The notes under the pieces were generated by a model. That model searched no databases, had not been told where the DNA came from, and saw nothing but the letters and a program-made list of their open reading frames with translations. 64,000 bases of DNA. Source: Rallus limicola (lineage: Eukaryota > Chordata > Aves > Gruiformes > Rallidae). This document shows, piece by piece, positions 38,139 through 48,153 of this stretch. The first letter of the stretch is position 1; each line of letters starts with the position of its first letter. The DNA lies in the NCBI GenBank assembly GCA_022605955.1, contig JAKCOZ010000005.1, positions 54,065,762 through 54,129,761 of the forward strand. Reading direction: 5' to 3'. The translations under genes and the position numbers were made by a program.

Positions 38139-38790
38139 GAGAGGTCTTGATGCACAAGCATATGACTGTGGGTTTCAGTGGGAGAACATATTAATCTCAT
38201 ACAGGAGGGGAGAATGCAGGACAAAGAAAAAGAAAGGCAAACCCCTGCGCAGAAATCCTCAGCAGCCAAGTGCAGCAGTGCGCTCCTCTTGTGTTACCCC
38301 CAGTGCAGCAGTTGCTAATGAGCAATGATGGCTACAGAGAGGATGGCTTCCACTCTGCTTTCCCTTCACACTGGCTTGGCCAGCTTGGCATCTCACACAG
38401 GTCCAGAAAGTCTTGCTGGCAGCTCTGACTGTGCATGGGCCAAGCGAGAAGCACCACTGGTGTGCCTGCCTCTGTGTGTTCACTGGGTCCAGGTGGAGGA
38501 TCTACCCATCCTAGACACTCCTAGGCGAGCTGGTGCTCCACAACTGAGCATGATGGACACAGAGAAGACACTGCTCAGTTGGCAGTGGGAAATGCTGCCG
38601 CACTCTCCCTCCACAGCCCAAGCACGCTCTGGGGAGGGGGACCCAATGCAGCTGAAGAGGCCATTGCAAGGAGCTTTGTGACAGAGAAACACCTGGCCAC
38701 CTGGCCAGTGACCGCACTCCCTCTTTGAGGGAGCCCCTTCCTTCGGGGAGTTTTACTCTGGGAAAGGTGTTCAATAAATTGTGTGTTTGA
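38139..38790 (+). other. 3'UTR of the ITPRIPL1-like gene
   Basis: Sequence between the stop codon and the poly(A) signal AATAAA at 38,773-38,778 has no other gene. A GT-rich stretch (gtgtgtttgaacg) follows the signal, as expected of a cleavage site. Open frames in this interval carry no domain. Confidence 0.65.
38773..38778 (+). promoter_or_regulatory. Poly(A) signal AATAAA
   Basis: Canonical AATAAA about 635 bases after the ITPRIPL1-like stop codon, followed by a GT-rich element. Confidence 0.7.
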
Positions 38791-39026
38791 ACGAACGCTG
38801 CGCCCATGTCTGTGCATCGCTTGGTTGTGGAACGTGGCCATAGGGTGCTGTTGGCTGTGCTGCTGCAGGGTCAGGGAGGACTCTGCCAAGAAGCTGATGC
38901 GGTGGGCTCTGATTTCATGATACACTGGCCTTTGCCTGCCCAGGTGTTAATCCCAGGAGGCAGCTTGGCATCCCACAGCTGCTCAGTCACTTTCCCCTCA
39001 GGATGGTGCTGAGAATCCAAAGGCTA

Positions 39027-39110
39027 AATGTGGGAAAACTTGTGGGTTGAGGGAGGACAGATTAGTAGGCAAAGCAAGAGCAGAGCAAAATATGGAATTC
39101 ATGTGCTACT
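39027..39110 (+). mobile_element. Degraded LTR fragment
   Basis: tgggaaaacttgtgggttgagggaggacagattagtaggcaaagcaag and the following ggaattcat parallel the internal part of the LTRs at 30.0 and 52.5 kb (aaaactcgtgggttgaaataaacacagtttaataagtaaag ... ggaattcat). Only about 85 bases align by eye. Confidence 0.5.
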
Positions 39111-39539
39111 CCTCTGGTCTGCTGAGTGGAACTGCCTTCTCGCAAAGTGCTCCTCCTCCCTGGGCCTCTGGTTGAAAGCTCCTAGCACCCTTGCTTTTTT
39201 GTATGTGTACCAAGAAAGTCATGGTGGGAAATCCAAAGGTGGTTAAAAGAGACATGGGGGCCTCGTGGTATTACTGAGGGGGACCAGGAGTGTCGGTAGT
39301 CTTTTCCTCTCATTTTCTTAAAAGCACAAGAGGGGGCAATTCCTGTGCCTCTCCTGTCAAGCAAGAGTGTCATAAGGATGACTTGACTGACCCAGAATCT
39401 CCTTTTGGAATTTTGACAGCAACAGAAATTGTGTGGGCTTTGGAAAGGGATCGGGGAGGAGGGAGCAGGGACGGGGGTGGGGGGGAAGCAGGTGTGTCTT
39501 TTGATGCTAAAAGCTCATTACAAGCCAAAAAGGTGCCCT
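39111..39539. other. Short stretch without a recognised feature
   Basis: No gene or clear repeat seen. A G-rich run (gggacgggggtgggggggaagcagg) lies near 39,467-39,492. Confidence 0.5.
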
Positions 39540-39890
39540 GGCTGCCAAAGTATTAGAATGCGTGCAAAGAAGAGCAACAAAGATGGTGAAAGCACTAGCA
39601 GGCATGTCCTTATGAGTTGCAGCTAAGCACACTGGGGTTGTTCACCTTAGAGGAGACTGGGGGGTGACTTCATTGCTGCCTACAAGTCTCTGAAGGCCCA
39701 CATGCCACTGAGGTGAAGGGCTCCAGAGTGGAGGATCGCACCAGGGCCTGTTCCCAGAGAGGTAAAACCACAAAGACAAAAAAATACAGGAGGGAAAGAG
39801 AGGGTGTGACAGAGCAACCCCTCAGTCTCCCCGCCATGGAGTAGAGAAGGGTTCTGGGACACCCTTCCTAAAGTGGCAAAAATGCAAATG
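39540..39890 (+). repeat. CR1-like LINE 3' fragment (sense), cut by an LTR
   Basis: Reads ttagaatgcgtgcaaagaagagcaacaaagatggtgaaagc, then cactggggttgttcaccttagaggag, the beginning of the CR1 ORF2 C-terminal and UTR stretch. It is truncated at its 3' side where the LTR at 39,891 begins, so the LTR probably inserted into it. The subfamily is uncertain. Confidence 0.65.
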
Positions 39891-41076
39891 TGTGGTGGTT
39901 TGGCCCTGGCTAGAGGCCAAATGCCCACCAAGGTACTTGCTCACTCCCCTTTTCAGCTGAAAAAGGGAGAAAATACATATATCGGGAGGCTTAGGATTCA
40001 AGATAAGGACAGAGGGGTCACTTTCCAATTCATGTCATGGGCAAAACAGATTCAGCACAGAATAAAAGAAAGAAAACTAATTTATTACTACTGCAACTAC
40101 ACACAAAGTGAACCAGAGTCGGGTAATGAGAAGTGCGGCCAGGTTAAAGCACCTTCCCCCCACCCTTTGACCTTCATCCCGATTTTACTTCTTCCCCCTA
40201 CAACATGGTGTGGGGAGGGACAGGGAATGGGGAGTGGGGTTCTGGTCAATTCCTTGTAAGCTGCTTTCCTCATCCAGATATTAACTCTTCCACTTCCCCC
40301 CACCCCTCCCTTCTTTGCAGACTTTAATCATAAATTTGCTCCCTTCATCCCTCCCATTGCAGTGCAGGGAGGGGCAGGGAATGGGGAATGTGGGTTTTCA
40401 GTCCTTTCCTCCTGAGTTGTTTTCCTTCTTAGCTGGGAGGCCATTCCACACACACCCCCTTCCCCTCTGGCACCGTGGGGTCCCACTCACGGGAGACAGT
40501 CCTCCATGAACTTCTCCAACATGAGTCCTTTCTATCAGGGCATCATCTCCTCACCACGTGCCTCAGCAGGGCTCCCTTCCATGGGGTGCTGACCTTCAGG
40601 CCCAGACTCCCCCCGCCTGGTCCCCCACAGATTCACAAGTCCCCCAGCAAACGTGCTGTGTCATGGATCAATCTCTTTGCAGGTTGTAGATGTCTCTGTC
40701 CCCATCCTTACATGGGCTGCACAGGGACATGCGCCCCACCATGGTCTTCTCCGTGGGCTGCAGGGGAATCTCTCTTTCCAGCACCCAGAGTGCATCATTC
40801 TTTCCCCTCTCTCCTTCGGGCCTGGCCTTGGTGTCCACGCAGCTTGCTACATCTTCTCACTCCCTCCTCCAGTGGCAAACTGCCCCTGCCTGCATTTTTT
40901 TTTTCTCCTAAATGTGATTCACAGAGGTGCTGTGACCATCTCCAATTGGCTTGGCCCTTGTCAGCAGCAACTTTGGCCTTGAATTGGCTGATGTTTACGT
41001 TCTGGGGCCTGCATAGAGCTTCTAGCTGCTGCTTGCAGAAGCTATCTCAGCAGCACAGCTATGCAAAACTGTGGCA
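39891..41076 (+). mobile_element. Long ERV LTR (about 1.2 kb), probably solo
   Basis: Begins TGTGGTGGTTTGGCCCTGGC and ends ...atgcaaaactgtggca, giving TG...CA ends. The middle has avian LTR features: a pyrimidine-rich region with ttcccccc repeats, cacgggagacagtcctccatgaacttctccaa and caccatggtcttctcc. The last third also occurs reversed at 35,874-36,252. No primer-binding site or gag follows immediately, and no target-site duplication could be confirmed (aaatg before, ttcca after). It resembles a known avian ERV LTR from memory; the name is not asserted. Open frames inside (for example 40,475-41,110) are chance. Confidence 0.8.
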
Positions 41077-42850
41077 TTCCACCCCTCGCCTCTGCGAATC
41101 ACATATATGATGGCCATAGAAAGAGCTGAGCCATTCAATCTCTTCTGGTACCTGGTGTGGGACCCAGCAGCTAATGCAAAGGCACTGCGTAACTTCAGTG
41201 AGCTCCAAGAAGAGCTTATAACACTGGTCTTCAAGGACACTGAAAGAGGTCTTCGTGCACAGAGCGACATTTGTGCATCTCACAGACAATTACCTCGTAG
41301 AGAAGGGAAAAGAAGGAGAGAATCCAGGACCAAAAAAAACCCAAACCAAACATCCTTTCCCTCATGGAGCATTACCCTGTGCAAAGATGTCACTAAACAT
41401 CGTGTTTGAAAATAACACGTTAGTCCCCCCCTGCATTGCTCACTTGGTCTTCTTTAGCTGCTCCATTTATGTGGTAATACTTTCCAGGCCTTTCCATCTC
41501 CACATAGCCACCATGATCCTTTAGGAATACAGTCAAATGAAAAGTCTCTCCTTAATCCCTGAATTACAGGGAGTAATGGAATGGTATGGAAGTGTTTTGA
41601 CAAGAAGCTTTTCCTTTACATGGGTTGAAACACAAACTCCAATTTAGGGCTGTATAATTCACATTAAAGTCTCCTAATTTTAAGGCACCTGTATCATTTT
41701 TCATTATAATTATAGCTTTTCCCAAACTTTGTAGCTCAAACTTGGGATTGGTTCCATTCTTTAATTTGTTATTCTCACAATTATATGCCACCAGCAGCCA
41801 GGAGAGCAGCTCTCAAAAGGTGGTTGAGGAGGAAGAGGTGTGGAAAAGAGCCTGGGCTAACTCAGCTCAGTTGTGCTGGCTGCTTGGGGAGGTTGACTCT
41901 TGCCTGGCCAGAACTAGGGTAAAAGGCAAGTCTGCAAAGGCAAAACTGTTAAGGCAAAGGCACATGGAGAGTGGGTGGTACTGCTCCCCACAGTGTGACC
42001 TTCTGTGCCATCATCCCACAGCACATCCCCTTACCCAAGCGCTGCTTTGCCCATTAGAGGATGGAAAGGGAGGTGAACTGGCTGGCCATCAGCCCTCAAT
42101 AATGACGCAGGGGTTTGGCTGGGGCACTCTGCTGGCTATGCGTAGCAGCTTGAGCAATACCACCATACTCGCCCAGGAATGGGGTTCTGCCTGTTTCCTG
42201 CCCAGCTGCGCTTGCTGGGCTTCACCTTTAATGGTGCAGCCAGACTTTGTGATTGACTACCAGGACAATAGCTCAGTCAATCAGAGGTCTTGTTTCACAG
42301 CATTGAGTAGGGTTAATATTTTACAAGGCACATTGGCTTGATAGATGGAGGGAAGGGAACAACACCCTGTCTTGTTGCTTGATAGACATGGAGGAAAGTC
42401 CTGTTGTCTGGTATGGACAGCATGGGACAGTCTCTGTGGCCCATGCTCTTCCTATTCTCTTTGGTACATTTGGTATACTGCACCGTGCACCTCAAAACAG
42501 CACAGCAATACTTTATAATGAGAGCTCCTTTCAGGTTAGAAACCTGGCCATGAATGGCCTCTAGCTGGAGCTAGAGATTTGTGTATTGCACTATGGTCCT
42601 GAAGAAGCATAACAAGTGAATAGCTGAAGACATTCTTGCCCTCTCCAAAACATCAGTCTCCCATTGTCCATATTGACAGTATTTGGTGCAATGGGAAAAT
42701 GAGAGGTTAGACCTTTTTTTCTCCAACTGCTTAAATGCCAAATTGTCAATAAAATGTTTGAACACTTTTTTTTATATATGCCAGAGTGCCGTATAACTCT
42801 GATGGGAAAGGATTTGTTAAACAAACTAGGGGCACAAATAACCTTTGACA
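41077..42850. other. Stretch without a confident feature, between LTR and pol remnant
   Basis: No exon is supported. On the minus strand 41,791-41,564 reads a Cys- and Asn-rich stretch with several N-X-S/T sequons; a decayed envelope-like glycoprotein fragment is one possible reading but cannot be shown. The 199-residue + frame at 41,742-42,341 has no recognisable domain. Confidence 0.4.
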
Positions 42851-44250
42851 AAAACAAAATTAGAGTTCATATTCCATAAATTCAAATTTTCTACTAATTC
42901 AAATTAGAATTCAAATTCCACATATATTCTGTTTGGGAGGCAGAAATGTGTGTAGTACAGGAATTACTGGAGACAACAGAAACTGGAGAAAAGGAAGTAA
43001 GAGTCATATCTCTTTCCAAGACAGTGGAAACTGAGGCACCTGGAAGAGCTAAATCAGCTGAACCGATAAAAGTAGAATTGAAGCCAGGAGAAAAACCAGT
43101 AAGATGAAAACAGTATCCTATGAAATTGGAAGCCCATGTTGGACTGGAACCTATTATAAATAATTTTCTCAAATATGGACTATTACAAGAGTGCCAGTTG
43201 GGTTATAATGCCTCACTTCTACATGTGAATAAGCCACACCCACAGGAATACAGATTGGTACAAGATTTGAGTGCTTTCACTCAAATAGTAGTAGATTTCC
43301 ATCCAGTGGTACCTAATCCATATACTTTGCTAATAACTATAGTTAACTCCAGTGTTTATTTTATAGTATTGGACTTAATGCTTTCTTCCGCATTCCCTTA
43401 GAAGAGTAAAGCCAGAAGTTGTTTGCCTTTGAATGGGAAAGTCCCACAACAGGATGGAAAATGCAGTTATGATGGACAGTGTTTTCCCAAGGATTCAAGA
43501 ACAGCCCCACAGCTTTTGATAGTGTACTTGCAAAGGAACTGGAGGGATGAAAAGGCAAGGAAGATGATGTTACCTTGTTACAGTATGTAGATGATACACT
43601 GCTGGGGCTAGCACAGCTGAAGAATACAAAAAAAACACCCCAGCCATATGTCTGTTGACGTTTTTGGAGCTAGCAGGATATGGTGTGTCACAGAAAAAGG
43701 TGCAACTCATTCAAACAACTGTGACTACTGTCACCATGAGGAAACCCTATAAAATATAGCCAGGAAATTATGAGGTTGTTTGAAGCAATCAACAAACCAA
43801 TTGAAGTGGCAGTGATACGTTGCAGACCACATCAGTCCAGGCATACTGCTATCATCAAAAGAAACTGAAAGGCTGAGGAGAGTGCAAAAATGTTGCTCTA
43901 TTCATAAATAAAGCAGCTTTAGTCCATGAAAGGGCTTTTAACATCAATGTCTCTGAATAAACTGGGATGGACGATAAAGTGGCTGAGTTTCTAAAGTGTA
44001 CAAAGGTCCCTGAAGAATGATGGAAATCTCCAGAAAGACAATGAATAGTTACCCTTCAAATAATGAAGGAGCGCATAAAACAAACTCATGGTACAGCTCA
44101 TATGGGAGCTGAAGCCTTAGTAGAAATGGTGAGAACATATGCAATAGGCATCAGTATGTTGAACATAGCTAAAGGTATCACACAAGAATATAAGGTTTGT
44201 TTGATAAACCCAAAATTCAGAAAAGAGCCTTACCATGAGAAGTAAAAAGA
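42850..44250 (+). pseudogene. Decayed retroviral pol (class I / gammaretrovirus-like ERV)
   Basis: Pieces of a retroviral polymerase lie in three frames. Frame 1 (43,120-43,401) holds the start of a reverse transcriptase, with an in-frame TGA at 43,105-43,107 before it and a stop at 43,399-43,401. The RT catalytic YVDD motif follows in another frame (43,584-43,595). A third frame (44,063-44,245) resembles the zinc-binding start of an integrase: two His are visible but only one of the expected two Cys remains. Frameshifts and stops make this a dead copy. Such gammaretrovirus-like elements are common old residents of bird genomes. No gag or env is confidently attached and LTR pairing was not established. 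Confidence 0.8.
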
Positions 44251-45479
44251 GGGTCTATGCCTGGGAATCTTATCAGAACAATCGGCAGCATTAAAGATTC
44301 ACAGGCAGGTATGAAGAAACAGACTGAGAAAAGATCATGGGCATTCTCTGTTCCAGAGGTAGAGCAAAATAAAGGTAACCAATCTTATGAATTCTTCCTT
44401 GCAGTCAAGGGTTTCTGGACATGCCTACACAAACAGCAAGATGGAGCTAGAGGGAAACCCAGTTTGGTACACAGACACTTCAGAGGAGACAGCATGAGAA
44501 AGATGAGGTTTCATGGCATCTTACACACCTTGATCAAACCACTGCAACTGAGCTCAATATCAGAATTCCCACCATCTTCCATAAGTTTCATTTTCTTCTC
44601 CATTCATCTGCCCCTTGTATGTATTGATGAAAGAATCCACCAGTATTATATTGGTCTTCTGTGCAGATGAGAAAATGCTGCATTTGAACATATAAATGAA
44701 TTTCTCTTGCTTCACTGGGCTGGGATTCTGAGAGACACAAAAAGGAGAAGCCATAGTTGCTGTTATTAATACAGAAATAGTTTAAATCTGAGGAAGAAAC
44801 ACACCTTTGACACCCTGTAGCTTCAAAAGAAGTGAAAGGAAATGTGACACATCCTGTTTCTACAAGCACTTTTCCAGTAACTCTAAAGAAAATCTTTAAA
44901 CTTTTAAGGGTTTGCAAAGCTGCTTACCCTTACTCATAGTTTTCCTGTTTTCCTCTGAGGTCAAACAGATTTATGTGTGAAAGGATAACCTGCACTTGAC
45001 AGAGCAAAGCCATCCACCCCTTTCCACCAGTTCTGTGAAGATAATCCCAGAGTCTCTGTGTTGTCTTGTATTTTCAAACTCAATAAAAACACAAATGCTT
45101 GAAGAGCAGAATAGGCAGCATGTTTCAAATGCTTTGGCAAATGAAAAGGCTGATTTGCTTCAGTGTTTTGTTAAAGTAGGACATCTGCTGAAATAATGAA
45201 GAAATTGTTCACAAAGCAAATGAAATGCTGGAAAATGAAAGATCAAACAAGTTGATCTGGGTGTTAAGAATGTCTTTGGTACAGCCAAGTTTAGATGTGT
45301 CTGATATCTGCTCCAAATTGAATATTGTCATTGGAGGACTTTGGTCTCCCACCCTACAAATTCTTCTCAGTGACAGCCAAATTATTATTGGAAGTTGATG
45401 GGAACACGTGAGTTCCCAGTGCATGGGAACCATCCTTCTGAAATCAGTAGAGAGTACATTACTGAAGGTAACATCAAGC
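44251..45479. other. Stretch without a recognised gene
   Basis: Possibly a continuation of the ERV remnant, but I cannot identify it. A 137-residue + frame (44,257-44,670) has no recognisable domain. Confidence 0.45.
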
Positions 45480-46640
45480 AAAGGCCCTTAAGATCATTGA
45501 GTCCAACCACAAACCTAACACTGTCAAATCCACCACTAAACCATGTCCCTAAGTGCCACACCTGCAGGTCTTTTAAATGGCACCAGGCATGGTGCCTCAA
45601 CCACTTCCCTGGGCAGCTTGCTCCAATGACTGACAACTCCTTCAGTAAATAATTTTTCCTTAATATCCAATTTAGACCTCCTCCAGTGCCACTTGAGGCC
45701 ATTTCTTCTCTTCCTATCATGTGTTACCTGGGAAAAGAGACCAACCCCCACCTTGCCTTTCAGAGAGCGGTAAGTTCTCCCCTCAGCCTCCTGTTCTCCA
45801 GGGTCCTCCACTGCTCCCCATAAGACCTGTGCTCTAGACCTTTTACAAGCTTCACCACTCCTCTGTGGACATACTCCAGCACCTCAATGTCTTTCTTGTA
45901 CTGAGGGCCCCAAAACTGAACACAGTATTAGAGGTGTGGCCTCACCAGTGCCAAGGAGGAGGGGAGTGGCACCTCCCTAGTACTGCTGGCTATATTTCTG
46001 ACACAAATCAGAATGCTGTTGGCCTACTTGGCCTCCTGGGCACAGTGTTTGCTCCTATTCAACTGGCTGTTGACCAATACCCCCAGGTCTTTTTCCACTG
46101 GGCAGCTTTCCAGGCACCCTTCCCCAAGCCTGTACCACTGCCTAGGGTTGTTGGGACCCAAGCACACAACCCAGCACTGAGCCTTGCTGCACCTCATACA
46201 GTTGGCCTCAGCCCATCATCCAGCCAGCCTCTCCAGATCCCTCTGCAGACCCATCCTACCCTCCAGCAGATCAGCACCTCTGCCTAACTTGGTGTCAACT
46301 GAAAACTTACAGAGGGTGCACTGGATCTCCTTGTCCAGTGGGACACTGATAAGAATACTAAACAGAACTGGTCGCAGTACTGAGCCCTGGGGAACACCAC
46401 TTGTGACTGGCCACCACCTTTAACTCTGCTCACCACAACTGTTAGGGCCTGGCCATCCAGCCAGTTTTTACCCAGTGAAGAGTACACTTGTCCAAGCTAT
46501 GAGCAGCTACTTTCTCTAGAGGAATGTTGTGGGGAATGTTGTGGGAAATGTTGTCAAGGGCTTTACTAAAGTCCAGGTAGACAACATTCACTGCCTTTCC
46601 CTCACCTACTAAGCAGGTCACCTTGTCATAGAAGATCAGA
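45480..46640 (-). repeat. CR1 LINE fragment (antisense), RT C-terminus and 3' end
   Basis: The + strand starts with the reversed 3'UTR (agatcattgagtccaaccacaaacctaac) and continues into reversed ORF2: minus-strand pieces include a GCVVSHWSKLPREVVEAP-like block (45,811-45,536) and, farther upstream on that strand, an RT block near 46,320-46,430 reading [14 protein letters not shown] residues. It is about 1.1 kb, full of stops, and ends near 46,640. It lies 1.3 kb upstream of KCNK16. Confidence 0.85.
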
Positions 46641-47958
46641 TTAGTAATCGCAGTGTATAGTCAAGCATTTATTTATGAAAGCTGAGTCGATCTTACATGA
46701 TATTCTGTGGAACATAGGAAATCACTGACATCTCATCATCCTTAAACCAGCAACTCCAAGCTACCTGGAGGACCTTTATATGAGGATCACCATATAAGTA
46801 GCCTTTAGGCAGGTAAACAGCACACAGAGTGATGATTAGAGTTCATAGGAGATGTCCTAGGTTGGTGAGGAAATGGAGGCACAGCTGTGCACTCACCATG
46901 TAAGAAATGTACCAATACCTCATAGAAGCCATGAATTAAATAAGAACTCCTGACAAATGCAATGATGAAGGAGGTGTGTACATACTAGAATCTAGAACCA
47001 ATGAGTATGGGCTTTTGAGTGGATCTTTTGGTACCTTCATGCTTGGGGGTGGGGAGACATCACGCTTTTGGAAAAAAACCAAAAACCTTTTCAGCCATGC
47101 AGCAGCCCTGTCCTAAGGGAGCTGGGAGTTTCATGGGAAACACTCCCATGAAACACATGGAGATTCTTAGGGAACCAATCCAGGCAGGCTTAGAATTAGA
47201 AGCATTAGTGACTGACTCCAAGCACTCTTCTATACTTATCATCTGTTCATGTCATAAAAAAATAGACCCTAGGAATTTATCAAGACATGCAGACCCTTGG
47301 GGTCATCCACTGTTCCTGCCACCATGACCCCAAAGTCCCTTCTTTCCCTGGGATCAGCCAAGGCCTATGTTGTGGAGTGACCCAGTGGGCAGATAAGCAC
47401 CACAGAGTCACTGCGTCACTTCTCCCCCCATCCCCAGTGGGACAGGGAAAGAAGGGGCTTCCGGGGTCATTTGGTCTTGGTCTGGAGTCCAGTTCTTGGA
47501 GTTAGCAGGAGACAGAGGAGACACAATAATGTTCTTCCAAGCAAGGTCCCCTGTGGGCCCTTTGCAGGCTATCCTCACCTGTCCCCAGAGCCTCTTGAGC
47601 AGGACATGGCCTCCTGCCAGCCCAGCTCCTCACATCCTGACCCACTTTTCCTGAGAACCTAGCAAGTCAGAGTTTCACAGACAAGAGGAAATCCCTTAAC
47701 AGCACGCATTCCAAAGAGTGGAAAGTTTTTTTTGGGGGTTGGGTTTGTTTTGGTTTTGGTTTGTTTTTTTTTTTTTCCCAACTTGCCCATTAATGTATTT
47801 GACAGCTCACTGCTAAGTGACCCTGTCAGCACAGGATAACCAGTGGAAACTGGAGCTGGGAGGGCTTTTCTTGACTGGCGGAGGCTTCCTAGGAACGTGA
47901 GGGATTTACCAATCGCCACTTTTCACTCCCTATCCCTTGCTTCGTCCCACTGAAGGCC
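46641..47958. other. Upstream region of KCNK16, no other gene seen
   Basis: Holds a perfect 11-bp hairpin (47,128-47,154) and a T-rich/GT-rich run (about 47,726-47,778). A promoter is expected here, but no clear TATA box or CpG island could be located. Confidence 0.5.
47128..47154. repeat. Perfect 11-bp inverted repeat with 5-base loop
   Basis: GTTTCATGGGA (47,128-47,138) and TCCCATGAAAC (47,144-47,154) are exact reverse complements around aacac, about 0.8 kb upstream of the KCNK16 start codon. It could be a cruciform, a protein-binding dyad or an RNA hairpin; nothing more can be said from sequence. Confidence 0.9.
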
Positions 47959-48153
47959 ATGTGCAGTGGCAAGCTGCAGACAGGTTTGCTGGTGGCTGGC
48001 TACTTCATCTACCTGCTGGTGGGTGCTGCTGTGTTCCAGGTTCTGGAGAGGACTGCTGAGAAGCAGGAGAAAATGGCAGCTGCCCAGATGAAGGAGACTT
48101 TTCTGCAGAACTTCACTCGCCTCACAGTGGCGGAGATGGAGCAGTTTATGAAG
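47959..48153 (+). CDS. KCNK16 exon 1 (residues 1-65)
   Basis: ATG at 47,959 in aaggccATGTG; the exon ends at AAG|gtaagt in phase 0. It encodes the cytoplasmic start, TM1 ([17 protein letters not shown]) and the first part of the cap. The start is the only in-frame ATG before TM1 and fits the short N-terminus of the TALK subfamily. Confidence 0.9.

Noticed and set aside
35874..41076. Apparent large inverted duplication flanking the ITPRIPL1-like gene
   Set aside because: The similarity is limited to the 3' third of one LTR family in opposite orientations, so two separate insertions explain it.
40475..41110. 211-residue ORF
   Set aside because: Lies almost wholly in an LTR; it has no domain and its composition follows the GC-rich LTR.
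41742..42341. 199-residue + strand ORF near ERV remnants
   Set aside because: No recognisable gag, env or host domain; cannot be supported as a gene.
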